Source: Sporosarcina highlanderae (GTDB lineage Bacteria; Bacillota; Bacilli; Bacillales_A; Planococcaceae). From it: a stretch of 64,000 nucleotides of DNA. Both the position numbers and the translations under genes were made by a program. The DNA lies in assembly GCF_030433715.1 (NCBI RefSeq), contig NZ_JAROCC010000007.1, positions 1 through 64,000 on the forward strand. Reading direction: 5' to 3'. Positions within the stretch are counted from its first letter, which is position 1; each line of letters begins with the position of its first letter. Shown here piece by piece: positions 50,091-59,114 of this stretch. Under the pieces are notes generated by a model. It did no database searches, was not told the origin of the DNA, and worked only from the letters and a program-made list of their open reading frames with translations.

Positions 50091-51290
50091 TCAATCAATC
50101 AGCTCTGGGTTAAAATCTTCTTGCCACGGTAGACCGTATTCGTTCAATGCTTCCATGAATGGATCTGGATTGAACTCTTCGACGTTATAAACGCCTGGTT
50201 TTTTCCATTCGCCTTTCATCAATAGCATCGCACCGATCATTGCGGGAACACCAGTTGTGTAGGAAATCGCTTGGGAGCCGACTTCGCGGTAGCACTCTTG
50301 GTGGTCAGATACGTTGTAAACGTAGTACGTTTTCTCTTCTCCGTCTTTCGTACCTTGGAAAATACAACCGATGTTTGTTTTCCCTTTTGTACGAGGCCCA
50401 AGGGAAGCAGGGTCAGGAAGAACTGCTTTCAAGAATTGCAATGGAACGATTTCTTGACCTTCGAAGTTGATCGGCTCGATTGAAGTCATCCCAACATTCT
50501 CAAGTACTTTCAAATGCGTCAAGTACTTTTCAGAGAACGTCATCCAAAAACGGATTTTCTTGATTCCCTTAATGTTTTGCGCAAGTGACTCCAATTCTTC
50601 ATGGTAAAGAAGGTAAACATCTTTTGGACCGATTTCAGGTAGATCATATACACGTTTTTCGGAAAGTGGCGGAGTTTCGATGAACTCACCGTTTTCCCAA
50701 TAGCGGCCGTTCGCCGTAATTTCACGGATATTGATCTCCGGATTGAAGTTTGTCGCGAATGGATAGCCATGGTCTCCGGCATTCGCGTCAACAATATCAA
50801 TTGTATGGATTTCATCGAAATGGTGTTTTAGAGCATGAGCGGAGAAGACGCCTGTTACACCAGGGTCGAAACCACAGCCTAAAATTGCAGTAAGGCCAGC
50901 TTTTTCGAACTTCTCGCGATATGCCCATTGCCATTTGTATTCGAATTTCGCAGTGTCAAGTGGTTCATAGTTCGCTGTATCCAAATAGTGAACACCTGTT
51001 GCAAGACATGCATCCATGATTGTCAAGTCCTGGTATGGAAGTGCAACGTTGATGACGATTTCAGGTTTGAAATCGTTGATAAGGTCGATCAGTTCCTCGA
51101 CATTATCTGCATCTACTTGTGCCGTTTGAATCTTTGTACCTTTTCCGTCAAGCTTTTCCTTCAACGCATCACATTTCGATTTCGTACGGCTTGCGATGCA
51201 AATTTCTTCAAATACATCAGAAACTTGAACACATTTATGTGCAACTACACTTGCAACTCCACCTGCTCCAATGATTAACGCTTTACCCAT
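50091..51290 (-). CDS. Carboxy(nor)spermidine-type dehydrogenase (saccharopine dehydrogenase family)
   Basis: 399-residue Rossmann-fold oxidoreductase: IIGAGGVASVVAHKC binds NAD(P)H. The family (LYS1-like) reductively condenses aspartate semialdehyde with a diamine, giving carboxynorspermidine or carboxyspermidine; with agmatine it would give carboxyaminopropylagmatine. Neighbouring nspC and the upstream arginine decarboxylase/agmatinase genes support such a role. ATG 51290 has GGGG upstream. The substrate is not identifiable from sequence. Confidence 0.88.
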   Translation of the reverse strand: MGKALIIGAGGVASVVAHKCVQVSDVFEEICIASRTKSKCDALKEKLDGKGTKIQTAQVDADNVEELIDLINDFKPEIVINVALPYQDLTIMDACLATGVHYLDTANYEPLDTAKFEYKWQWAYREKFEKAGLTAILGCGFDPGVTGVFSAHALKHHFDEIHTIDIVDANAGDHGYPFATNFNPEINIREITANGRYWENGEFIETPPLSEKRVYDLPEIGPKDVYLLYHEELESLAQNIKGIKKIRFWMTFSEKYLTHLKVLENVGMTSIEPINFEGQEIVPLQFLKAVLPDPASLGPRTKGKTNIGCIFQGTKDGEEKTYYVYNVSDHQECYREVGSQAISYTTGVPAMIGAMLLMKGEWKKPGVYNVEEFNPDPFMEALNEYGLPWQEDFNPELID

Positions 51291-51304
51291 TCAAAACACC
51301 CCTT

Positions 51305-52162
51305 TTAATTTTGTGTATTTATTGCTAACAATAATTCGCGAAGTACTTTACATGCGACAGCAGTTGAGACACCGCTTTGATCATAAATAGGGGATAGTTC
51401 GTTCACATCACACCCTACGATATTAAGGCCGCTAACTGTCAAAATGCCTTGCAATAATTCCATGAAGCTTACACCACCAGCTTCTGGTGTGCCTGTTCCA
51501 GGGAAGACAGATGGATCTAAAACATCCAAGTCGATTGTAAGGTATACTGGTTTGCCTTTTAATCTTTCAACAATTTCTTCAAGACCGTTAAAGTTGAATT
51601 TATTCGTGAAGACATGATCTCGTCCCCATTCAAATTCACTTCGATCTCCTGAGCGGATTCCGAATTGGAAAATCCGGTTGTCGCCTAAAATATCCCATAC
51701 TCGATGGATGACTGTCGCGTGCGACAGTTTTTCATCAAGATAGTCATCCCGCAAATCTGCGTGCGCATCAAATTGAATGATATGCAGATCAGGGTATTGT
51801 TCAGCAACAGCGCGAACCGCACCAAGTGTTACTAAATGTTCTCCGCCGATCATGCAAGGGATTTTGCCATCTTGGACGACTTTTCTTGTATATTCTTCGA
51901 TGGCTCCAAGAGCTCTTTCTGTATTTCCGAAACTCAGTTCAAGATCCCCGCCATCGTATACGTTCATGTCTTCCAGATCCTTGTCCTGGTAAGGGCTATA
52001 TGTTTCGATTCCGAAAGATTCTCCACGCATCACTTTACTTGCAAAGCGCGTGCCTGGTCGAAAAGATGTAGTCGAATCGAATGGCGCGCCAAAAATGACA
52101 ATATTCGATTCATCATATTCGTTATCGCATCCGATGAAAGTTTCAATGTTTTTATTCAACAT
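51305..52162 (-). CDS. speB: Agmatinase-family ureohydrolase SpeB
   Basis: 285-residue manganese ureohydrolase. Metal ligands lie in GGEHLVTLG, DAHADLRDDY and TIDLDVLDPSVFPG; TPEAGG completes the signature. It makes putrescine and urea from agmatine, or in organisms using aminopropylagmatine converts that to spermidine; sequence alone does not decide. ATG 52162 overlaps speE by 11 nt; AAGGAG about 10 nt upstream. Confidence 0.93.
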   Translation of the reverse strand: MLNKNIETFIGCDNEYDESNIVIFGAPFDSTTSFRPGTRFASKVMRGESFGIETYSPYQDKDLEDMNVYDGGDLELSFGNTERALGAIEEYTRKVVQDGKIPCMIGGEHLVTLGAVRAVAEQYPDLHIIQFDAHADLRDDYLDEKLSHATVIHRVWDILGDNRIFQFGIRSGDRSEFEWGRDHVFTNKFNFNGLEEIVERLKGKPVYLTIDLDVLDPSVFPGTGTPEAGGVSFMELLQGILTVSGLNIVGCDVNELSPIYDQSGVSTAVACKVLRELLLAINTQN

Positions 52163-53003
52163 CTTCCAATTGCTCCTTTACGTAATTCGGCAAAGCAAAC
52201 GAACCGACATGTATATCCGTATTGTAGTACTTCGTTTGCAATCCTAACTGATTCCAAGCATCTGCATTCAGGTCATTGATAGGGTCAAACTTCTTGGAGG
52301 CAAAACCGAATAGCCAGTGACCTGATGGATACGTTGGAATATGCACTTGATACACTTTACAAACCGGAAAGAATCCAGTGATTCGCTTATGTGCCCGTTG
52401 CATGCCAAGTGCATCCTCTTCGTAAAAAGGGCTCTCGTGCTGATTAACAAGAATACCGTCTTCCTTCAATGCCTTGTAACAGTTGCCGTAAAATTCCCGT
52501 GTAAACAGTCCTTCGCCAGGTCCGAAGGGATCGGTCGAATCTACGATGATCAAATCGTATTCATTTTCATGAGAACGGACAAATTTCAAACCGTCCTCAA
52601 AGTGAAGATGGACACGTGGGTCATCTAACTTGGAAGCGGTTTGTGGAATGAATTCCTTACAAACATCGACAACCATCTCATCGATTTCAACCATATCGAT
52701 ATGTTCGATTCTGTCGTACTTCGTCAATTCCCTAACTGTGCCGCCATCTCCAGCCCCAATGACGAGTATTTTTTTTATATCCGGATTCGTTGCCATAGGC
52801 ACATGCGTAATCATATCGTGGTAGATGAATTCGTCTTTTTCAGTGACCATGACATATCCGTCCAATGTTAGTACTCGACCGAATTCAGCGGTTTGTAGCA
52901 CATCGATTTTTTGGAATTCGCTTTTCCCTGTATAAAGATGTTCAATGACTCTCATCGAAAATTTGACGTTCGGCGAATGATTTTCCACAAACCAAAAATT
53001 CAT
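52152..53003 (-). CDS. speE: Spermidine synthase SpeE
   Basis: 283-residue aminopropyltransferase using decarboxylated SAM. VIGAGDGGTVRELTKYD binds the aminopropyl donor; DSTDPFGPGEGLFTREF has the conserved Asp for the amine. ATG 53003 follows GGAGG. It overlaps speA by 4 nt and speB by 11 nt, so SpeE is coproduced with both. Its amine acceptor could be putrescine or agmatine. Confidence 0.95.
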   Translation of the reverse strand: MNFWFVENHSPNVKFSMRVIEHLYTGKSEFQKIDVLQTAEFGRVLTLDGYVMVTEKDEFIYHDMITHVPMATNPDIKKILVIGAGDGGTVRELTKYDRIEHIDMVEIDEMVVDVCKEFIPQTASKLDDPRVHLHFEDGLKFVRSHENEYDLIIVDSTDPFGPGEGLFTREFYGNCYKALKEDGILVNQHESPFYEEDALGMQRAHKRITGFFPVCKVYQVHIPTYPSGHWLFGFASKKFDPINDLNADAWNQLGLQTKYYNTDIHVGSFALPNYVKEQLEDVE

Positions 53004-54460
53004 TTCTCAGCCTCCTTCAAAACGTTGATATGTTCGATTTTACTATCTTCCGTTCCTGTCATGAAGCTTCCTTTATCTTTGCAGTATTGGATGTACTGTA
53101 AAATTTCAGGGGTGATTCGTTCACCAGGTGCCAAAATCGGTATTCCTGGAGGGTACGCCATGACGAATTCGCTAGCAATTCGGCCGGCACTATCGTTAAT
53201 AGGAAGTGTCTCCTTCAGCGCATAAAATGCTTTTTGAGGTGTGTAGACGACTTGTGGATTGATATATTCATGATCGAATAATCCGCTCTTGTCTTGGCTG
53301 TATCGCCTTTTGATCTCCGCAAGCGCTGATACGAGTCTCTCTAAATCTAATCGACGGTCTCCGACTGATATGTATGCTAATATGTTCCCGATATCTCCGA
53401 ATTCGATTTGGATGTCGTATTCGTCCCGTAAAATGTCGTATACTTCCACCCCAGCTAGTCCAATTTCAAGTGTATGAACGGAAAGCTTTGTCGTATCGAA
53501 ATCGTAAATCGTATCGCCATTCCGTAATTCCTCCGAAAAAGCATAGTATCCGCCGATCTTATTGATTTCATCACGTGTATACTGTGCCATTTGCCCGACT
53601 TTCCGGAAAATTTCCTGGCCATTCAATGCAAGGTTTTTCCGCGAAATATCCAAGGAGGATAGAAGTAAATACGAGCCACTTGTCGTTTGTGTCAAATTGA
53701 TGATCTGCCTTGTGTACCCTTCACTCACTTCATTATTAATCAGAAGCAATGAGCTTTGTGTCAGTGAGCCGCCCGATTTATGCATGCTGACGGAAGCCAT
53801 ATCGGCACCGACCGACATTGCAGAAGCAGGGAGTTCATCACTGAAATAAAAATGGGTTCCATGCGCTTCATCAACAAGGACGAGCATACCGTGACGATGG
53901 GCAAGATCAGTGATTGCTTGCATATTCGAACAGATCCCGTAATAGGTCGGGTTATTGATAAGGATCGCTTTTGCATCAGGATTTTCAAGGATCGCTTTCT
54001 CTACATCAGCAACCGCCATGCCGAGAGGGATCCCAAGCTCTTTGTTTACGCCCGGGTTGACATAAACAGGAACAGCCCCGCTAAGGATAAGTGCATTGAT
54101 GGCACTGCGATGCACATTTCTCGGCATGATAATCTTCTCTCCTGCCTTGCAAGCTGTCATGACCATCGCTTGTACGGCTGAAGTCGTCCCATTTACCATG
54201 AAAAAGGCGTGCTTAGCCCCGAATGCTTCAGCTGCAAGATCTTCAGCTTCCCGGATGACAGAGACAGGATGAATCAGATTATCTAACGGTTTCATCGAAT
54301 TAACGTCCACCGTCATACAATTTTCGCCTAAAAAAGCGGTCAGTTCCTCATTGCCCCTGCCACGCTTATGGCCAGGAACATCAAAAGGAACGACGCGCAT
54401 CTTCTTGTATTTGTTCAAGGCTTCCATAATCGGAGCCTTCTGTTGTGAAAGAATTTTCAT
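53000..54460 (-). CDS. speA: Arginine decarboxylase (Orn/Lys/Arg decarboxylase class-I)
   Basis: 486-residue fold-type-I PLP decarboxylase, like B. subtilis SpeA. PLP Lys in VSMHKSGGSLTQSS, cofactor residues in LVDEAHGTHF and ATG-proximal PFDVPGHKRGRG. Converts arginine to agmatine. ATG 54460 has AGAGGA 6 nt upstream; GTG 54475 is an alternative, overlapping speD. It links the arginine pool (argCJBD/argH) to polyamines. Confidence 0.93.
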   Translation of the reverse strand: MKILSQQKAPIMEALNKYKKMRVVPFDVPGHKRGRGNEELTAFLGENCMTVDVNSMKPLDNLIHPVSVIREAEDLAAEAFGAKHAFFMVNGTTSAVQAMVMTACKAGEKIIMPRNVHRSAINALILSGAVPVYVNPGVNKELGIPLGMAVADVEKAILENPDAKAILINNPTYYGICSNMQAITDLAHRHGMLVLVDEAHGTHFYFSDELPASAMSVGADMASVSMHKSGGSLTQSSLLLINNEVSEGYTRQIINLTQTTSGSYLLLSSLDISRKNLALNGQEIFRKVGQMAQYTRDEINKIGGYYAFSEELRNGDTIYDFDTTKLSVHTLEIGLAGVEVYDILRDEYDIQIEFGDIGNILAYISVGDRRLDLERLVSALAEIKRRYSQDKSGLFDHEYINPQVVYTPQKAFYALKETLPINDSAGRIASEFVMAYPPGIPILAPGERITPEILQYIQYCKDKGSFMTGTEDSKIEHINVLKEAEK

Positions 54461-54471
54461 TTTTCGTCCTC

Positions 54472-55284
54472 TCACTCTTCATATATATTTGAACCACTGA
54501 ATATCTCTATCATTTCTTTGCGTAAATTGTTTGTAATATTTAACCTTTCCTTCGGAGGTATTTCGTAGACGTCCGTGTTGAAAAGGTAATTTTGCAAATT
54601 GATATCTTTAATCAGCAGTTTTGTGTGGAAAATATTAGATTGATATACATTCACATCGATGGCATCATATTTCTGTAATGTTTCACTATCGATATAGTCT
54701 TGGATGGACGTCATTTTATGGTCCATAAATAACTTCTTCCCTCTATCGTCACGGGTAAACCCGCGCACACGGTAATCGGTCGTAATGATATCGGAATCGA
54801 AGCTACCAATCAGGTAATCCAAGGCGTTCAACGGGGAAATCTCCCCACAAGTTGATACTTCGATATCGACACGGAAAGTGGCAATCGAATTATCAGGGTG
54901 ATACTCAGGATACGTATGGACGGTGACATGGCTTTTGTCTAAATGACCTACAACGGAATCCCGGGTCTTTAAAATCTCGATTGCCCCCCGATTACAAGAT
55001 TCGTCAATTAAGGCAACTGGAAGTGTCTCCTCTGTGATAAGGATAGTAACACTTGCACCTTGTGGATCGTAATCCTGTTTGCTGACATTCAATACATGGG
55101 CACCGATAATTTTGGTTACCTCGTACAGAATATTTGTCAACCGCTCAGAATTGTACTGCTCATCGATATAGGCAATATAATCTTTTTGCTCCCGCTCACT
55201 TTTTGCATAGCTTACATCGTAGATGTTGAAGCTAAGTGTTTTTGTGAGGTTGTTAAAGCCGTACAATTTCAGCTTATTTTCCAA
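54472..55284 (-). CDS. speD: S-adenosylmethionine decarboxylase proenzyme SpeD (long, Escherichia-type)
   Basis: 270-residue pyruvoyl enzyme that self-cleaves at the Ser of DKSHVTVHTYPE and decarboxylates SAM. Length and FRVDIEVSTCGEISPL, RVRGFTRD segments match the E. coli-type SpeD, not the ~125-residue B. subtilis SpeH type. TTG 55284 aligns with the E. coli start (K-L-GFNNL) and has AAGGAG at 11 nt; an in-frame ATG at 55317 is upstream of that site. First gene of the operon. Confidence 0.92.
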   Translation of the reverse strand: MENKLKLYGFNNLTKTLSFNIYDVSYAKSEREQKDYIAYIDEQYNSERLTNILYEVTKIIGAHVLNVSKQDYDPQGASVTILITEETLPVALIDESCNRGAIEILKTRDSVVGHLDKSHVTVHTYPEYHPDNSIATFRVDIEVSTCGEISPLNALDYLIGSFDSDIITTDYRVRGFTRDDRGKKLFMDHKMTSIQDYIDSETLQKYDAIDVNVYQSNIFHTKLLIKDINLQNYLFNTDVYEIPPKERLNITNNLRKEMIEIFSGSNIYEE

Positions 55285-55321
55285 CCTGAATATCACTCCT
55301 TTTTTCGACAAAATCATTTTA

Positions 55322-55349
55322 ATTATAGAGTAAAAAACCGTGCCGTCAA
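55322..55349 (-). promoter_or_regulatory. Promoter of the polyamine operon
   Basis: On the minus strand TTGACG (55349-55344), 16-nt spacer, perfect TATAAT (55327-55322), 37 nt upstream of the speD start codon. Confidence 0.75.
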
Positions 55350-55381
55350 GATAATTATTTATAGAAGTTTAATGTATATTG

Positions 55382-55405
55382 TAAATATTAACGTTATAAT
55401 ATTTA
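55382..55405. promoter_or_regulatory. 24-bp AT-rich inverted repeat, possible operator
   Basis: TAAATATTA-ACGTTA-TAATATTTA: 9-bp perfect arms around a 6-bp centre, between divergent speD and the DUF1801 gene. It contains a TATAAT on the plus strand at 55395. The binding protein is unknown. Confidence 0.45.
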
Positions 55406-55457
55406 TATCAAAATTACAAGCATAAGGACCAGTGCAAAAGCCAAGGAGGATGAAAAA

Positions 55458-55880
55458 ATGTATGAGGTAAAAACGAAAGAAACGGATTCAAGTGTAATTG
55501 AATTTATTGAATCTGTGGATAATCTGAAAAAGCGGGAAGATGCTTATAAACTTTTGGATATTTTCACCGAAGAATCGGGCTTTGAGGCAAAAATGTGGGG
55601 GGCAAGTATTATCGGCTTTGGATCCTATCATTATGTCTATAAAACTGGGCATGAAGGGGATGCACCATTAGTCGGCTATTCACCGCGCAAGGCGAAAATC
55701 AGCCTCTATTTTGCCACAGGTGATACTGAACGGGAAGAATTATTGAAGCAATTCGGAAAGCATACATCAGGGAAAGCGTGTGTCTATATTAACAAAGTGG
55801 ATGATATTGATATTGGGGTTTTGAAAAAACTAATTTCACAATCCATTTCATTTCTTAGAAAAACCTACCCGGAAAGATAA
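55458..55880 (+). CDS. DUF1801 domain-containing protein
   Basis: 140-residue soluble protein with the DUF1801 features MWGASIIGFGSYHY and LVGYSPRKAKISLYF, close to B. subtilis YdhG-type small proteins with an iron-sulfur-chaperone-like fold; function unproven. AAGGAGG lies upstream of ATG 55458. Monocistronic with a terminator at 55884. Confidence 0.88.
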   Translation: MYEVKTKETDSSVIEFIESVDNLKKREDAYKLLDIFTEESGFEAKMWGASIIGFGSYHYVYKTGHEGDAPLVGYSPRKAKISLYFATGDTEREELLKQFGKHTSGKACVYINKVDDIDIGVLKKLISQSISFLRKTYPER

Positions 55881-55883
55881 TAA

Positions 55884-55922
55884 AGGCGGCTAAATGAGCT
55901 TATTCATTTAGCCGCTTATTTT
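55884..55922 (+). terminator. Terminator after DUF1801 gene
   Basis: GCGGCTAAATGA / TTCATTTAGCCGC hairpin followed by TTATTTTG. Confidence 0.82.
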
Positions 55923-55929
55923 GTAAGTC

Positions 55930-55958
55930 TCATTTTAATGAGCTCTCCTGCATACAAT
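55930..55958 (+). promoter_or_regulatory. Candidate sigma-E (sporulation) promoter of prkA
   Basis: TCATTTT (55930-55936), 14-nt spacer, CATACAAT (55951-55958). It matches the mother-cell sigma-E consensus closely (-10 CATACAAT exact, -35 6 of 7), 33 nt before prkA, consistent with the sigma-E control of prkA known in B. subtilis. Confidence 0.7.
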
Positions 55959-55991
55959 GATGGAAACCACGCCCTGAATGGAGGGAAATGA

Positions 55992-57887
55992 ATGGATATT
56001 TTACGGAAAGTCGAGCATTTCCGTGAAGAAGAGAACAGGTCGAAGTGGGAAGGCACCTTTGAAGAGTATTTGAACATTTTAAAAGAGCGGAAAGAAGTCG
56101 CTCAAACTGCACATTCAAGAGTGTATGAAATGATCAAAAGCCATGGAGAAACAAAAGCAAACGGTCATGCCCGATTCCACTTTTTTGACGATGAGATTTA
56201 TGGGCTCGAAGATACAATTGAAAGATTGGTCAATGAGTATTTTCATCCAGCAGCAAAAAGACTTGATGTCCGGAAAAGAATACTGTTGCTTATGGGACCG
56301 GTAAGTGGGGGCAAATCGACGATTGTCACTCTGTTAAAACGTGGATTGGAACATTACTCAAAAACAGAAGCTGGTGCCGTGTATGCCATTAAGGGGTGCC
56401 CGATGCATGAGGATCCACTGCATTTGATACCTGAGTATTTAAGGGAAGACTTTTATGAGGAATTCGGCATAAGAATTGAAGGCAGTCTGTCTCCATTGAA
56501 CACGATGCGTTTGGAAAAGGAATACGGTGGGCGGATTGAAGATGTATTAATAGAAAGAATTTTCTTTTCAGAGGATAAAAGGGTTGGAATAGGAACTTTT
56601 ACTCCATCCGATCCAAAGTCGCAGGACATCGCCGATTTAACTGGCAGTATCGATTTTTCAACGATTGCAGAATATGGATCGGAGTCAGATCCACGTGCAT
56701 ACCGATTTGATGGAGAACTGAATAAGGCGAACCGGGGAATGATGGAGTTTCAAGAGATGTTGAAATTAGATGAGAAATTTCTATGGCATCTTTTATCTCT
56801 GACCCAGGAAGGAAATTTCAAAGCGGGAAGGTTTGCTTTGATCAGCGCAGATGAACTAATCGTTGCTCACACAAATGAAACAGAGTATAGGGCATTCATT
56901 TCCAATAAAAAGAATGAGGCACTGCATTCCAGAATCATCGTTATGCCGATACCTTACAACTTGAAAGTAAGTCAAGAAGAGAAGATTTATGAGAAGATGA
57001 TCCGAGAAAGTGATATGTCCCATGTCCATATTGCTCCACATGCTCTAAGAGTTGCAGCCATCTTCTCCGTATTGACTCGCTTAAAGGTTTCCAAAAAACA
57101 AGGAATCGATATCGTGAAGAAGATGCGCCTTTATGATGGAGAGAATGTAGAAGGCTTCAATACAGCAGATCTGGAAGAATTGAAGAAGGAATATCCGAAT
57201 GAGGGAATGGACGGAATTGACCCAAGATACGTCATTAACCGGATCTCATCAGCCATCATCCGTAAAGAAGTGGATGCCATCAATGCTCTTGATGTGTTAC
57301 GTGCATTAAAAGAAGGATTAGATCAGCATGCTTCAATTTCAAAGGAAGATAAAGAAGAGTATCTGAATTATATCTCAATCGCTCGCAAGGAATATGATGA
57401 AATTGCTAAAAAGGAAGTTCAAAAAGCGTTTGTTTATTCGTATGAAGAGTCAGCCAAGTCAATGATGGATAATTACCTCGATAATGTTGAGGCTTTTTGT
57501 AATAAACATAAGTTGAAGGATCCTCTTACAGGTGAGGAAATGAATCCGGATGAAAAGCTAATGCGGTCTATCGAAGAACAAATCGGTATTTCTGAGAACG
57601 CGAAAAGGGCTTTCCGGGAAGAGATTCTTATCCGGATTTCCGCATATGCAAGGAAGGGCAAGCGGTTCGAATATAAATCGCATGAGCGGTTGCGTGAGGC
57701 CATTCAAAAGAAACTATTTGCTGATTTAAAGGATGTTGTCAAAATTACGACTTCATCCACAATGCCAGACGAAACACAATTAAAGAAAATCAATGAAGTT
57801 GTTGCGAGACTTATTGATGAATATGGCTACAATTCAATTTCCGCAAATGAATTATTAAGATATGTAGGAAGCCTCCTGAACCGTTAA
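55992..57887 (+). CDS. prkA: PrkA serine protein kinase / AAA+ sporulation protein
   Basis: 631 residues, the family length. AAA+ Walker A GPVSGGKSTIV (about residue 104) and the C-terminal kinase-like (PEPCK-like) domain. PrkA is described as a Ser kinase, and also as an AAA+ protease, needed for sporulation gene expression in the mother cell. ATG 55992 follows GGAGGG. Starts a prkA-yhbH-spoVR cluster; the ortholog YeaG is linked to YeaH and YcgB in enterobacteria. Confidence 0.95.
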   Translation: MDILRKVEHFREEENRSKWEGTFEEYLNILKERKEVAQTAHSRVYEMIKSHGETKANGHARFHFFDDEIYGLEDTIERLVNEYFHPAAKRLDVRKRILLLMGPVSGGKSTIVTLLKRGLEHYSKTEAGAVYAIKGCPMHEDPLHLIPEYLREDFYEEFGIRIEGSLSPLNTMRLEKEYGGRIEDVLIERIFFSEDKRVGIGTFTPSDPKSQDIADLTGSIDFSTIAEYGSESDPRAYRFDGELNKANRGMMEFQEMLKLDEKFLWHLLSLTQEGNFKAGRFALISADELIVAHTNETEYRAFISNKKNEALHSRIIVMPIPYNLKVSQEEKIYEKMIRESDMSHVHIAPHALRVAAIFSVLTRLKVSKKQGIDIVKKMRLYDGENVEGFNTADLEELKKEYPNEGMDGIDPRYVINRISSAIIRKEVDAINALDVLRALKEGLDQHASISKEDKEEYLNYISIARKEYDEIAKKEVQKAFVYSYEESAKSMMDNYLDNVEAFCNKHKLKDPLTGEEMNPDEKLMRSIEEQIGISENAKRAFREEILIRISAYARKGKRFEYKSHERLREAIQKKLFADLKDVVKITTSSTMPDETQLKKINEVVARLIDEYGYNSISANELLRYVGSLLNR

Positions 57888-57956
57888 TTGGTTTCAATAA
57901 CCCGCCAGTCGTTGCATATACTAAAAAAATGAATGGACTGGGGTAGGTGAATAAAA

Positions 57957-59114
57957 TTGCATGACGATCAGAACGAGTCATTTGTCGTCTCTCAGGAAGA
58001 CTGGACGCTTCACCGAAAAGGATACCAGGATCAGAAACGCCATATGGATAAAGTGAAAAAAGCGATTCATAGCAATTTACCCGAATTGATCAGCGAAGAA
58101 AGCATTGTAATGTCGGACGGTAAAGATATTATTAAAATACCAATACGATCGTTAGATGAATATAAAATCCGATATAATCATGATAAATCTAAGCATGTCG
58201 GGCAAGGTGATGGCAAGAGCCAGGTGGGTGACGTCGTTGCCAGTGACGGAAAACAAGGTAACGGGAAAGGGAAGCAAGCAGGCGATCAGCCTGGCAAGGA
58301 CTATTATGAGGCAGAAGTATCCATTGCGGAAATTGAGGATGCTTTATTCAAAGAACTTGAATTGCCCAACCTTGAACAACGGGAACAGGTGGACATTACT
58401 GATGAGGCTATAGAATTCAATGATATTCGAAAGAAAGGCCTCATCGGTAATATTGATAAGAAAAGAACGATCATTGCTGCGTTTAAACGGAATGCAATGG
58501 AAGGTAAATCAGGAATTATGCCGATTAATAATGATGATTTGCGGTTTAAAACTTGGGATGAAGTGACGAAACCGCAATCGAGTGCAGTTATTCTTATGAT
58601 GATGGACACGAGCGCTTCAATGGGTTCATTTGAAAAATATATGGCGAGAAGCTTCTATTTTTGGATGACTAAGTTTTTACGAACGAAATATGAAAAGGTG
58701 GATATAGAATTCATCGCCCACCATACAATTGCAAATGTCGTGTCGGAAACAGATTTCTTCTCAAAGGGTGAAAGTGGTGGGACAATTTGCTCGACCGCTT
58801 ATGAAAAAGCACTCGAGCTCATTGAAAAAAAATATAATCCAACGCGTTTTAATATTTACCCTTTCCATTTTTCCGATGGGGAAAATATGTCATCCGATAA
58901 CGGGAAATGCTTATCATTGGTGAATGAATTGATGGATGTATCAAATATGTTCGGTTATGGGGAAGTGAATGCCCATAGCCGATATTCAACACTGATGAAT
59001 ACGTACAATAAAATTGAAGATCCGAAATTCCGTCATTATGTGTTGAAAGATAACAAAGATGTTTATTATGCCTTGAAGAAGTTTTTCCACAAGCGTCAGG
59101 AGGGATCCGAATGA
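57957..59114 (+). CDS. yhbH: YhbH/YeaH-family sporulation protein (DUF444)
   Basis: 385 residues. N-terminal DxS-rich segment, a low-complexity Gly/Lys linker around residues 80-110, and a von-Willebrand-A-like domain with [12 protein letters not shown] (MIDAS-like). DUF444 protein, required for efficient sporulation in Bacillus, mechanism unknown. Start TTG 57957 with AGGTG 7 nt upstream. CATATACT at 57915 is a weak sigma-E-like -10, so prkA read-through probably dominates. Confidence 0.9.
   Translation: MHDDQNESFVVSQEDWTLHRKGYQDQKRHMDKVKKAIHSNLPELISEESIVMSDGKDIIKIPIRSLDEYKIRYNHDKSKHVGQGDGKSQVGDVVASDGKQGNGKGKQAGDQPGKDYYEAEVSIAEIEDALFKELELPNLEQREQVDITDEAIEFNDIRKKGLIGNIDKKRTIIAAFKRNAMEGKSGIMPINNDDLRFKTWDEVTKPQSSAVILMMMDTSASMGSFEKYMARSFYFWMTKFLRTKYEKVDIEFIAHHTIANVVSETDFFSKGESGGTICSTAYEKALELIEKKYNPTRFNIYPFHFSDGENMSSDNGKCLSLVNELMDVSNMFGYGEVNAHSRYSTLMNTYNKIEDPKFRHYVLKDNKDVYYALKKFFHKRQEGSE

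Noticed and set aside
51836..52279. A 147-residue plus-strand ORF.
   Set aside because: Antisense to speB and speE, with no ribosome site or family.
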